DNA of 64,000 bases, from NCBI RefSeq assembly GCF_014534645.1, contig NZ_JACVQF010000127.1, positions 1 through 64,000 of the forward strand, given 5' to 3'. The stretch is from Streptomyces griseicoloratus. GTDB taxonomy: Bacteria; Actinomycetota; Actinomycetes; Streptomycetales; Streptomycetaceae. Shown here in pieces: positions 9,725 through 17,898 of this stretch. The stretch's first letter is position 1, and each line of letters begins with the position of its first letter. Under the pieces are notes generated by a model. The model worked only from the letters and a program-made list of their open reading frames with translations. It was not told where the DNA came from and searched no databases. A program made the position numbers and the translations under genes.

Positions 9725-11091
9725 GGCCGGGCGTCTCCCGGGTGGGCGAGGTCGTAGGGGCGAGGGTACGGCGCCGGGTGGTGGGGGAGATAGCGGGGCT
9801 CGGACGCCGGATCCGCCGTGCGGGCACGGGCGTTGAGGGCGGCCGGCGAGGTGTCCCACCGGCCGGTGTCCAGCCGGTGCTCCAGGGTGTGCAGGGCGCC
9901 GACCGTCTCGCCCGGGGTGAAGGTGCAGTGGCCGGGACCGTCGACGTACGCCTGCCGCAGCAGCGGCCGGGAGCCCGCCGCGGTGGCGGCCCGCAGATAG
10001 GCGCTCTCGGCCTGTACGGGGATCAGCGCGTCGCCGGTGGTGTGGATCATCAGCTGGGGATCGGTCAGCCGGCCGGTGAGGGCGCTGGTGTCGCGCATCC
10101 ACCGCACGGCGCCGGGGTCGGCGGAGATCCGGGGCGCGCGGTTCAGCGAGGCGAGGTCGGCACGCAGGGACGCTCCCGCCTCCTTGTACAGCTCGGTCAC
10201 CTCCTTGTACAGCGGCGATGCGCGCAGCATGGCGGTGTAGTCGACGCCCGTGTTCCAGGACGGGTTGCCGCCGGCGCGGCTCTCGGCCTCCTGCCGCCAG
10301 GCGAAGGCGGGCTGCTGGAGGAGCCCGCGGACGGCCGTGTACTGGCCCGCCTGCTGCCCGGCCCAGTCCCTCGGGCCGGGCTCGGTCTGCGCGGGGTCGT
10401 TGTATCCGGGGACGTTGTGCAGGGCGGCGGCCAGGGCGATGCGGGCCCGGCCCTCGGGGGTCCGCTGGGCGGCGTCGGCCGCCGAGGTCAGCGCCTGTGC
10501 GGCGGCGCGCGCGTCGTCCTGGCCGGTGAACCCCGTGAGCCGGATGCCGGAGCCGGGGGCGAGCAGGGTGCGCAGCGCGAACACCGGGTCCAGGGTGCTG
10601 TTCCAGTTGGCGACGCCGCCCTGCATCAGACCGCACATCGCGAGCGAGCCGTCGAACCGGTCGCCGTGCCGCTCGGCGAGTGCCGTGGTGACCAGGCCGC
10701 CGTAGGAGGTGCCCCAGGCGAGCGTCCGCCGGGCCGTGCCGTACCGCTCGGTGAACAGGTCCAGCGTGGCCAGCTGGTCGGGGACGGCTTCCGTCAGGGC
10801 CCAGCCGGTCGTCGCGTAGGACGAGCCGATGAGCGCGTAGCCCGCCGCCAGCAGCTTGCCGCGGGTGTCCGCGTCGGGGGCGTTCTGGGCCGGGTTGGGG
10901 GAGCCGGCGGGCCGGTATCCGTGGCTGTAGAGCAGGACGGTTCCGTTCCAGCCGGCGGGTACGTCCATGACGTAGGCGGCGCCGGAGGGGAGCCGTCCCT
11001 CGACGTGGGCGTCGGCGGGGGCGGCGGCCCGCGCGGGCAGGGCGGTCGCCGCGCACAGGGCGACGGTCGCCAGGGCGAGAGTGGACCTCAA
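9721..11091 (-). CDS. secreted alpha/beta-hydrolase (esterase or peptidase)
   Basis: Exported hydrolase of 456 residues. A short Sec signal (LALATVALCAATALPARA) ends in an AxA-type site. The nucleophile elbow is GTSYGG (Ser in the centre, about residue 135), with a late Asp in HTTGDALIP and His in DGPGHCTF completing a triad. The TTG start at 11091 overlaps the MFS stop as TTGA, and the next gene overlaps as ATGA, so all three genes are tightly coupled. The pairing of an extracellular hydrolase with a proton-coupled importer suggests it releases a small acid or ester-linked compound taken up by the MFS protein. A feruloyl-type esterase is possible given the adjacent cluster, but I cannot show it. 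Confidence 0.8.
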   Translation of the reverse strand: MRSTLALATVALCAATALPARAAAPADAHVEGRLPSGAAYVMDVPAGWNGTVLLYSHGYRPAGSPNPAQNAPDADTRGKLLAAGYALIGSSYATTGWALTEAVPDQLATLDLFTERYGTARRTLAWGTSYGGLVTTALAERHGDRFDGSLAMCGLMQGGVANWNSTLDPVFALRTLLAPGSGIRLTGFTGQDDARAAAQALTSAADAAQRTPEGRARIALAAALHNVPGYNDPAQTEPGPRDWAGQQAGQYTAVRGLLQQPAFAWRQEAESRAGGNPSWNTGVDYTAMLRASPLYKEVTELYKEAGASLRADLASLNRAPRISADPGAVRWMRDTSALTGRLTDPQLMIHTTGDALIPVQAESAYLRAATAAGSRPLLRQAYVDGPGHCTFTPGETVGALHTLEHRLDTGRWDTSPAALNARARTADPASEPRYLPHHPAPYPRPYDLAHPGDARP

Positions 11092-12458
11092 CGCGGGGTT
11101 CCTTCCGGGGCGTTGGCGGGGGTGGCGGCCTGGGGTACGGCGGAGCCGAGGGCGTCGGTGTGCGTCTCCCGCATCCGCCACACGGTGAGGGCGGTGACCG
11201 CGGCGCCGGCGCACAGCAGCAGGGCGACGGGCGTGCTGCCGCCGCCGTACGAGGCGACGAGACTGCTCGCGATCAGCGGCGAGAACCCGGCGCCGATCAG
11301 GGTCGCCGCCTGGTAGCCGAGGGAGGCGCCGGTGTAGCGGACCTCGGTGCCGAACAGCTCGGTGAGCAGGGCGCCGAGCGGCCCGTACATCGTGGACTGG
11401 GCGACGCCGTGGCCGAGGACCAGGGCGAGGACCAGCAGGCCGGGCGAGCCGGAGTCCACCAGGGCGAGCACCGGGAACGCGAGCGCGGCGCAGGCGACGG
11501 CACCGGCGAGGACGACGGGCCGGCGGCCGACCCGGTCGGACAGCGCGGAGGCGGCGGGCAGCACGGCCAGGGCCACGCAGGAGGCGAGGGTCACCGCGGT
11601 GAGCACCTGCGGGCGGCTGTAGCCCCGGTCGACGGCGTACGAGATCATGAAGCCGGTCAGCAGCGACTGGGCGGTGAACGCGCCGATGCCGACGCAGGCG
11701 GCCAGCAGCACGGGCCCGGGCCGGCGCAGCACCTCGACGACCGGCGGCCGGGCGGCCTTCTCCCGCCGCCCCTGTGCGAACAGCGGGCTCTCCGCCACCT
11801 TCAGCCGCACGAACAGACCGACGGCCAGCAGGACGACGCTGAGCAGGAACGGCACCCGCCAGCCCCAGGAACGGAAGTCGTCGTCGGGCAGCGCGGAGAC
11901 GAGGGCGACCACACCGGCGGAGAGCACGGAGCCGAGCGGCGCGCCGAGCTGGGTGAAGCTGGACCACAGTCCGCGCCGGGAGCCCTGGGTGCGTTCGGCG
12001 TGCTCGACGACCATCAGGGTCGCGCCGCCCCACTCGCCGCCGATCGCGACGCCCTGCACCACGCGCAGGGCGACCAGCAGCACCGGCGCCCACACGCCGA
12101 TCGCGTCGTACGTCGGCAGCAGCCCGATGAGGAAGCTGCCGCCGCCCATGAGGGCCATGGTCAGCAGCATCATCGACTTGCGGCCGACGCGGTCGCCGAA
12201 GTGGCCGAAGACGATGCCGCCCAGCGGCCGGGCCACATAGCCCGCGGCGAAGGTGCCGAAGGCGGCGATGGTGCCGACCGCGGGGTCGGCGCCGGGGAAG
12301 AACAGATCGCCGAAGACCAGCGCGGCGACGGTGCCGTAGACGAGGAAGTCGTAGAACTCGACGGTGGTGCCGAGCAGGCCGGACAGCGCGACGCGGCGCA
12401 ACTGGCGGTCGTCTGGGGCCGGTTGACGGGCGGAAGGGGCGGAGGGGGACGGCTGCAC
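11088..12458 (-). CDS. MFS transporter, metabolite:H+ symporter family
   Basis: A 456-residue membrane protein with about 12 transmembrane helices. The N-terminal signature GTTVEFYDFLVYGT and the loop motif FGHFGDRVGRKSMM are typical of metabolite:proton symporters (shikimate, dicarboxylate and aromatic acid carriers). It is the first gene of the operon with the secreted hydrolase and IclR regulator. It faces away from the MarR gene across 79 bp. Substrate unknown; an organic or aromatic acid is the best guess from family and location. Confidence 0.88.
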   Translation of the reverse strand: MQPSPSAPSARQPAPDDRQLRRVALSGLLGTTVEFYDFLVYGTVAALVFGDLFFPGADPAVGTIAAFGTFAAGYVARPLGGIVFGHFGDRVGRKSMMLLTMALMGGGSFLIGLLPTYDAIGVWAPVLLVALRVVQGVAIGGEWGGATLMVVEHAERTQGSRRGLWSSFTQLGAPLGSVLSAGVVALVSALPDDDFRSWGWRVPFLLSVVLLAVGLFVRLKVAESPLFAQGRREKAARPPVVEVLRRPGPVLLAACVGIGAFTAQSLLTGFMISYAVDRGYSRPQVLTAVTLASCVALAVLPAASALSDRVGRRPVVLAGAVACAALAFPVLALVDSGSPGLLVLALVLGHGVAQSTMYGPLGALLTELFGTEVRYTGASLGYQAATLIGAGFSPLIASSLVASYGGGSTPVALLLCAGAAVTALTVWRMRETHTDALGSAVPQAATPANAPEGTPR

Positions 12459-12537
12459 GATGAGCTCCCTGGGGGACGGTGCCGATGTCCCGGGAAGTTA
12501 GGCAGCAAATCTTCAGCCGTCAATCATTTGCACAACA

Positions 12538-12963
12538 TCACTTCAGTCCGTCCCCGGCGATGCGCAGCAGCAGGGCGTGCAGCGTCTTCCGCTCGCCCGC
12601 GTCGAGCGGACCGAGGAGATCGTTCGTCACCTGCGTCCCCGCCTCGTCGGTGTCCTGGAGGAAGGTCCGCCCCTCGTCGGTGAGGACGACGATCCGGCTG
12701 CGCCGGTCGTCGGGCGACGGCCGGCGTTCGGCGAAGCCGAGCTTCTCCAGGTCGTCGACCAGGCCGACGATGGCGCTCGGGTCGTAGCCGAGCCGGGCGC
12801 TGAGCTCGCGCTGCAGCGCGCCCTCGGTGGTGGCGAGCAGGCGCAGGACCGCGTAGTGGCGCAGGCGCAGTCCCGACTCCTGGAGCGAGGCGTTGAACAG
12901 CTGTCCCGAGCGCAGGCCCAGGCGGTACAGCAGGTAGCCCGTGTCCGCGTGCAGACCGCGCAT
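12538..12963 (-). CDS. MarR-family transcriptional regulator (CouR-like)
   Basis: Winged-helix repressor. DNA-binding residues include LQRELSARLGYDPSAIVG and the wing ERRPSPDDRRSRIVVLT. I give the 141-residue version from the first ATG (12963). The frame stays open to 13116, but the only canonical codons further up (TTG 13116, GTG 13113) sit inside the probable operator. An ideal ribosome site (AGGGAG) lies 6 nt before an in-frame ATC at 13014, which would give MTRQ as the start. The true start is therefore uncertain. It is divergent from the SDR-amidohydrolase-ligase-MaoC operon. In Rhodococcus a MarR protein (CouR) controls the same enzyme set in response to the hydroxycinnamoyl-CoA; the same role is inferred here. 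Confidence 0.85.
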   Translation of the reverse strand: MRGLHADTGYLLYRLGLRSGQLFNASLQESGLRLRHYAVLRLLATTEGALQRELSARLGYDPSAIVGLVDDLEKLGFAERRPSPDDRRSRIVVLTDEGRTFLQDTDEAGTQVTNDLLGPLDAGERKTLHALLLRIAGDGLK

Positions 12964-13097
12964 CCACGGCTCGTCCGCGTCGATCGGCTGGGGGTTCGTG
13001 GCGTGCTGGCGAGTGATGGCGGGCTCCCTGGTCGAGGCCCCCTGGCGGGGCGGCTGCTGCGTGCCGCCCCAGTCTCTCGCACTCCGGAGGTCGGCAA

Positions 13098-13122
13098 CAA
13101 CTATTGACGACACCAATTATTG
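13098..13122. promoter_or_regulatory. paired MarR operator half-sites
   Basis: CAACTATTG (13098-13106) and CAATTATTG (13114-13122) are two near-palindromic AT-rich boxes 16 bp apart, in the intergenic region between the MarR gene and the SDR operon. They are the only AT-rich patch there and have the size and spacing expected for two MarR dimers. Confidence 0.6.
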
Positions 13123-13169
13123 CTCTTAGCTTCTAGCTCGACCCAGTCACCCCGTGAAGGGATCCGCAC

Positions 13170-14087
13170 GTGCCCAGCATCGATCTCACCGGCAAGGCCA
13201 CCGTCGTCACCGGCAGCGGCCGGGGCCTCGGCCTCGCCTACGCCCACGCCCTGGCCGCCCACGGTGCCTCGGTGGTCGTCAACGACATCGACGAGGCCGT
13301 GGCCGAGGCAGCCGTGAAGTCCGTCCGCGAGGCCGGCGGCACCGCCGTCGCCGAGGTCGTCCCGGTCGGCACGGCCGAGGCCGCCGACCGGCTGGTGGCC
13401 CGTGCCGTGGAGGAGTTCGGCCGCCTGGACGTCCTGGTCACCAACGCGGGCATCCTGCGCGACAAGGTGCTGTGGAAGATGACCGACGACGACTTCGACG
13501 CGGTGATCGGCACCCACCTCAGGGGCACCTTCACCTGCGCCCGCGCCGCCGCCGTCCGCATGCGCGAGCAGGGCGAGGGCGGCACCCTGATCCTGGTCGG
13601 CTCCCCGGCCGGACAGCGCGGCAACTTCGGCCAGACCAACTACGCCGCCGCCAAGGCCGGCATCGCCGCCATGGCCCGTACCTGGTCGATGGAGCTGGCC
13701 CGCGCGGACATCACCGTCAACGCGATCGTCCCGGTCGCCGCGACGGCGATGACCGAGACCATCCCCGCCTTCGCCCCGTACATCGAGGCGATGAGGAACG
13801 GCGAGCCCCTGCCGGACTTCCTCCGCAAGGGCGAGGGCTTCGGCACCCCCGAGGACTGCGCCGCCCTCGTCCCGTTCCTCGCCTCCGAGGCCGCGCGCGG
13901 CGTCACCGGCCAGTGCATCGGCATCGGCGGCGACAAGGTGGCCCTGTGGTCCCACCCGCAGGAGATCCGGGCCGCGTACGCCGACGGCGGCTGGACCCCC
14001 GACACGCTCGCTGCCGCCTGGCCCACCTCGGTCGGCGCCGAACCCCAGACGGTCGGCATTCCCGCACCGAAGCTGCCGGAGGCGTGA
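13170..14087 (+). CDS. SDR-family (3R)-hydroxyacyl-CoA dehydrogenase-like enzyme
   Basis: NAD(P)-dependent short-chain dehydrogenase of 305 residues. The Rossmann motif TGSGRGLGLAYA (about residues 15-26), NAG (about 93-95), and the YAAAK catalytic pair (preceded by a Ser in VGSPAG) are present. Sequence and the C-terminal extension resemble the dehydrogenase part of peroxisomal multifunctional enzyme 2. Start GTG follows GAAGGGATCC. It is the first gene of the operon; its stop overlaps the next start (TGATG). With the MaoC hydratase and ligase it would oxidise a beta-hydroxyacyl-CoA to the beta-ketoacyl-CoA, the CouM/N-type step of hydroxycinnamate breakdown. The substrate is inferred from context. 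Confidence 0.85.
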   Translation: MPSIDLTGKATVVTGSGRGLGLAYAHALAAHGASVVVNDIDEAVAEAAVKSVREAGGTAVAEVVPVGTAEAADRLVARAVEEFGRLDVLVTNAGILRDKVLWKMTDDDFDAVIGTHLRGTFTCARAAAVRMREQGEGGTLILVGSPAGQRGNFGQTNYAAAKAGIAAMARTWSMELARADITVNAIVPVAATAMTETIPAFAPYIEAMRNGEPLPDFLRKGEGFGTPEDCAALVPFLASEAARGVTGQCIGIGGDKVALWSHPQEIRAAYADGGWTPDTLAAAWPTSVGAEPQTVGIPAPKLPEA

Positions 14088-14974
14088 TGACCCGGGCGAT
14101 GAACATCGACGAACTGGTCGCGATCGACGTCCACACGCACGCGGAGGTGTCCTCCAAGGGCCACGCCTCCCTGGACGACGACCTGCACGAGGCGTCCTCC
14201 GCCTACTTCAAGGTCGAGGGCAAGCGGAAGCCGACGCTGGAGGAGACCGCCGCCTACTACCGCGAGCGGAAGATGGCCGCCGTGATCTTCACGGTGGACG
14301 CCGAGTCCGCCACCGGCACCGAGCCGGTCCCCAACGAGGAGGTCGCCGAGGCCGCCGCCGCCAACGCCGACGTCCTCATCCCCTTCGCCTCCATCGACCC
14401 CTTCCGCGGGAAGGCGGGCGTGAAGCAGGCCCGGCGCCTGGTGGAGGAGTACGGAGTCAAGGGCTTCAAGTTCCACCCCAGCATCCAGGGCTTCTTCCCC
14501 AACGACCGCTCGGTGGCCTACGGCCTGTACGAGGTCATCGAGGAGACCGGCACCATCGCCCTGTTCCACACCGGCCAGACCGGCATCGGCGCCGGCGTGC
14601 CCGGCGGGGGCGGCATCCGCCTGAAGTACTCCAACCCGCTGCACGTCGACGACGTCGCCGCCGACTTCCCGCACCTCAAGATCATCCTGGCGCACCCGTC
14701 CTTCCCCTGGCAGGACGAGGCCCTGGCCGTCGCCACGCACAAGCCGGGCGTGCACATCGACCTGTCCGGCTGGTCGCCCAAGTACTTCCCGCCGCAGCTC
14801 GTGCAGTACGCCAACACGCTGCTGAAGGACAAGGTCCTGTTCGGCTCCGACTTCCCCGTCCTCACCCCCGACCGCTGGCTCGCCGACTTCGGCAAGCTGA
14901 CGATCAAGGACGAGGTCAGGCCGAAGATCCTCAAGGAGAACGCCGCCCGCCTGCTCGGGCTGACGACACCGTAA
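14087..14974 (+). CDS. amidohydrolase-family metalloenzyme (CouO-like)
   Basis: A 295-residue TIM-barrel amidohydrolase-2 protein. Metal ligands are visible as DVHTH (residues 14-18), a central His in HTGQTG (161) and LAHPSFPW (203), and the catalytic Asp of FGSDFP (D255). Start ATG overlaps the SDR stop and has GGAGG upstream; an ATG 12 nt further in is an alternative. In Rhodococcus jostii RHA1 the related CouO cleaves the beta-ketoacyl intermediate, replacing thiolase plus thioesterase, and depends on an Asp at about position 257. The near-identical position here supports the same role. Other amidohydrolase-2 reactions (decarboxylase, hydratase) cannot be excluded. Confidence 0.85.
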   Translation: MTRAMNIDELVAIDVHTHAEVSSKGHASLDDDLHEASSAYFKVEGKRKPTLEETAAYYRERKMAAVIFTVDAESATGTEPVPNEEVAEAAAANADVLIPFASIDPFRGKAGVKQARRLVEEYGVKGFKFHPSIQGFFPNDRSVAYGLYEVIEETGTIALFHTGQTGIGAGVPGGGGIRLKYSNPLHVDDVAADFPHLKIILAHPSFPWQDEALAVATHKPGVHIDLSGWSPKYFPPQLVQYANTLLKDKVLFGSDFPVLTPDRWLADFGKLTIKDEVRPKILKENAARLLGLTTP

Positions 14975-14984
14975 GGGGCGCGAC

Positions 14985-16520
14985 ATGCGCAACGAGGGAC
15001 TGGGGTCGTGGCCCGCACGCCGGGCCCGCAAGACCCCGCACCGCACCGCCCTGATCCACCACGACACGACGGTCACCTACGGGCGCCTGTACGAGCGCAC
15101 CACCCGCCTCGCCCACGCCCTGCGCGCCCGCGGCATCCGGCGCGGCGACCGGATCGCCTACCTCGGCCCCAACCACCCCTCCTACCTGGAGACCCTGTTC
15201 GCGGCCGGCACGCTCGGCGCGGTCTTCGTCCCGCTCAACACCCGCCTGACCGGACCCGAGATCGCCTACCAGCTCGCCGACTCCGGCGCCAAGGCCCTCG
15301 TCCACGCCCCTTCTCACGCCGGGCTCGTCGCCGGACTGCCGGGCGGCACCGACGTACGGACGTTCGTCGAGACCGGCCCGCAGTACGAGGACGTTCTCGC
15401 GGCGGCAGGCACCGAGCCGATCGACGAGGCGGTCACCGCCGACGACACCTGCATCATCATGTACACCTCGGGCACGACGGGCCGCCCCAAGGGAGCGATG
15501 CTCACCCACGGCAACCTCACCTGGAACGCCGTCAACGTCCTCGTCGACCACGACCTGACGGCCGGCGAACGCGCCCTGGTCTCCGCCCCGTTGTTCCACA
15601 CGGCCGGGCTGAACATGCTCACCCTGCCCGTGCTGCTCAAGGGCGGCACCTGCGTCCTGGTGGAGTCCTTCGACCCGGCCGGCACCCTCGACCTGGTCGA
15701 ACGGCACAGGATCACTTTCATGTTCGGGGTGCCGACGATGTTCGACCAGGTGGCCAGGCAGCCGCGCTGGAAGGACGCCGACCTGTCCTCCCTGCGCATC
15801 CTGACCTGCGGCGGCTCCCCGGTCCCGACCCCGCTCATCGCCGCCTACCAGGAGCGCGGCCTCACCTTCCTCCAGGGCTACGGCATGACCGAGGCCGCGC
15901 CCGGCACGCTGTTCCTCGACGCCGAGCACGCCGTGGCCAAGGCCGGCTCGGCGGGCGTGCCGCACTTCTTCAGCGACGTACGGGTCGTACGGCCGGACCT
16001 CACCCCGGCCGGCACCGGCGAGACCGGCGAGGTCGTGGTGCGCGGCCCGCACGTCATGGCCGGCTACTGGGGGCTGCCCGAGGAGACGGCCGCAGCCTTC
16101 GCCGACGGCTGGTTCCGCAGCGGGGACGCCGCCCGCGTCGACGAGGACGGCTACGTGTACATCGTCGACCGCATCAAGGACATGATCATCTCGGGTGGGG
16201 AGAACGTCTACCCGGCCGAGATCGAGGACCTGCTCCTCGCCCACCCGGACATCACCGAGTGCGCGGTCATCGGCGTACCCGACGACAGGTGGGGCGAGGT
16301 GCCGCGCGCGGTCGTCGTCCCCCGCCGGGGCGCCGTCCTCGACCCCGGCGAGGTGCTGGCGTCGCTGACCGGCCGCCTCGCCAAGTACAAGATCCCCAAG
16401 TCGGTCGTGGTCGCGGACGAACTGCCCCGCACCGCCTCCGGAAAGCTCCTCAAGTCCCGGGTGCGCGAGCGCTACGGCGACCACGGTGCACACGGTCAAC
16501 GATCAACGGACAACGGTTAA
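14985..16520 (+). CDS. AMP-forming acyl/aryl-CoA ligase (CouL-like)
   Basis: Adenylates a carboxylic acid and transfers it to CoA. The 511-residue ANL-superfamily enzyme shows the P-loop YTSGTTGRPKG (about residues 158-168), the YGMTE core motif, the hinge region with SGDAARVDEDGY, and the C-terminal catalytic lysine context PRTASGKLLK. The size is that of short ligases for aromatic or medium-chain acids. It lies 10 bp after the amidohydrolase and feeds the hydratase and SDR. Within a cou-type pathway it would activate ferulate or p-coumarate; a FadD-like fatty acid role is the main alternative. Confidence 0.9.
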   Translation: MRNEGLGSWPARRARKTPHRTALIHHDTTVTYGRLYERTTRLAHALRARGIRRGDRIAYLGPNHPSYLETLFAAGTLGAVFVPLNTRLTGPEIAYQLADSGAKALVHAPSHAGLVAGLPGGTDVRTFVETGPQYEDVLAAAGTEPIDEAVTADDTCIIMYTSGTTGRPKGAMLTHGNLTWNAVNVLVDHDLTAGERALVSAPLFHTAGLNMLTLPVLLKGGTCVLVESFDPAGTLDLVERHRITFMFGVPTMFDQVARQPRWKDADLSSLRILTCGGSPVPTPLIAAYQERGLTFLQGYGMTEAAPGTLFLDAEHAVAKAGSAGVPHFFSDVRVVRPDLTPAGTGETGEVVVRGPHVMAGYWGLPEETAAAFADGWFRSGDAARVDEDGYVYIVDRIKDMIISGGENVYPAEIEDLLLAHPDITECAVIGVPDDRWGEVPRAVVVPRRGAVLDPGEVLASLTGRLAKYKIPKSVVVADELPRTASGKLLKSRVRERYGDHGAHGQRSTDNG

Positions 16521-16532
16521 CGGACAACGGTT
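16505..16532. repeat. 14-bp tandem duplication
   Basis: AACGGACAACGGTT occurs twice head to tail (16505-16518 and 16519-16532). It covers the stop codon of the ligase gene and the ribosome site region of the MaoC gene. It looks like a small replication-slippage duplication. Confidence 0.8.
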
Positions 16533-16543
16533 AAGGAAGACAC

Positions 16544-16999
16544 ATGGGCATCACCGTCAACGGCCTCGACGAGCTGAAGAAGCTGGCCGGCAGCGACCTC
16601 GGCACCAGCGAGTGGATCGAGGTCACCCAGGAGCGGATCGACACCTTCGCCGACGCCACCGGCGACCACCAGTGGATCCACGTCGACCCGGAGCGGGCCG
16701 CCGCCGGCCCCTTCGGCGCCCCCATCGCCCACGGCTACCTCACCCTCTCCCTCTTCATCCCGCTGTTCACCGAACTGCTGGACGTCCAGGGTGTGACGAC
16801 GAAGGTCAACTACGGCCTGGACAAGGTGCGTTTCCCCGCGCCGGTGAAGGCGGGCTCGCGCATCCGGCTCGCCGGACGGCTCGCGGAGGTCACGGAGGTG
16901 CCCGGCGGGGTGCAGATCGCCGTCGACGGCACGATCGAGACCGAGGGCGGCGCCAAGCCGGCGGCCGTGCTGCGGAGCCTGTCGCGGTTCTACGCCTGA
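16544..16999 (+). CDS. MaoC-type (R)-specific enoyl-CoA hydratase
   Basis: Hot-dog-fold hydratase of 151 residues. The hydratase-2 motif is seen as FADATGDHQWIHVDPERA (about residues 36-53, catalytic Asp and His), followed by the APIAHGYLTLSL helix. It adds water to a trans-2-enoyl-CoA, which fits between the CoA ligase and the SDR in the same operon. AAGGAAG precedes the ATG. It is the last gene; its 3' end overlaps the convergent PaaX gene by 10 bp. Confidence 0.9.
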   Translation: MGITVNGLDELKKLAGSDLGTSEWIEVTQERIDTFADATGDHQWIHVDPERAAAGPFGAPIAHGYLTLSLFIPLFTELLDVQGVTTKVNYGLDKVRFPAPVKAGSRIRLAGRLAEVTEVPGGVQIAVDGTIETEGGAKPAAVLRSLSRFYA

Positions 17000-17817
17000 G
17001 CCTCGCGCACGGGCACGAGGTCGAGCAGTCGCCGGGCGGCGTCCCGGGCGGGCGGGGCCAGCCGGTCGTACACCGTCCGGAACGTCTTCTCCGCCCGCTC
17101 GGCGGGCCAGTCGTCCGGCAGATGCCCGACCGGCAGCCGCGGATCGCGGCGGATGAGCCCGAGCCACTCGGTCTGCATCCGCAGCCGCAGCACGAGCGCG
17201 TCGTCGCCGTCCGGCGTCCGCTCCCCGCACGGCTGCCAGTGCCGGACGAACGCCTCGTACGACGCCGCCAGGTCGGACAGCTCCCACGTCTCCTCGATCA
17301 TCGCGCCGATGTCCATGCCGGCGTCGGCCTGCGCGCGGAACACCTTGACGTGGGCGGACAGGCCCAGTTCGGCCACCAGCGACGACACGTCGACCTCGCC
17401 GGGCGCGATCCACAGCCCGTTGAACAGCGGCCCGAACCCGGCCCAGGCCAGACGGGAGCGCAGGTCGTGCCGCTGGCGCTGCCAGGACTCCGGCAGCGAG
17501 AAGCCGAGCAGCGTCCAGGTGCCGTCCCACTGCCGGTTGACGGCGCCGGTGTGCCAGATGCGCCGCTCGCCGTCGCGCAGCACGGCCTCCGAACGATCGG
17601 TCAGCCCGAAGTACATCCGGCGGCCCTCGCGCTGGCGGCGCAGCAGGCCCCGGCCCACCATGCGGGTCAGCGTGGAACGGGTCGCCTGCTCGCCGATCCC
17701 GGCCCGCGCGAAGACGTCGATCACACTGCCGGAGTACACGCAGACGTCCCGGCCCAGCACCTGGTCGCCCAGGAACGTCAGCATCAGGGACTGCGGCCTC
17801 GGCGAGTCTTCACGCAT
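16990..17817 (-). CDS. PaaX-family transcriptional regulator
   Basis: A 275-residue GntR-like repressor of the PaaX family. The N-terminal winged helix (IGEQATRSTLTRMVGRGLL, about residues 40-58) is followed by the PaaX central and C-terminal domains (LLGFSLPESWQRQRHDLRSRLAWAGF region, FNGLWIAPG). PaaX proteins usually bind aryl-CoA thioesters such as phenylacetyl-CoA. It converges on the cou-like operon with a 10-bp overlap and diverges from the GH4 gene across 81 bp. It may sense an aryl-CoA from the neighbouring pathway, which is inference. The ATG at 17817 was chosen; a GTG lies one codon upstream. Confidence 0.9.
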   Translation of the reverse strand: MREDSPRPQSLMLTFLGDQVLGRDVCVYSGSVIDVFARAGIGEQATRSTLTRMVGRGLLRRQREGRRMYFGLTDRSEAVLRDGERRIWHTGAVNRQWDGTWTLLGFSLPESWQRQRHDLRSRLAWAGFGPLFNGLWIAPGEVDVSSLVAELGLSAHVKVFRAQADAGMDIGAMIEETWELSDLAASYEAFVRHWQPCGERTPDGDDALVLRLRMQTEWLGLIRRDPRLPVGHLPDDWPAERAEKTFRTVYDRLAPPARDAARRLLDLVPVREAQA

Positions 17818-17898
17818 CACGCGGCCACGGTACCTCCGCCGGACCATGCCATGATCGGCACCGGCATCGAGACGGGCGCGCGACGGAAGGGTGCGGAC

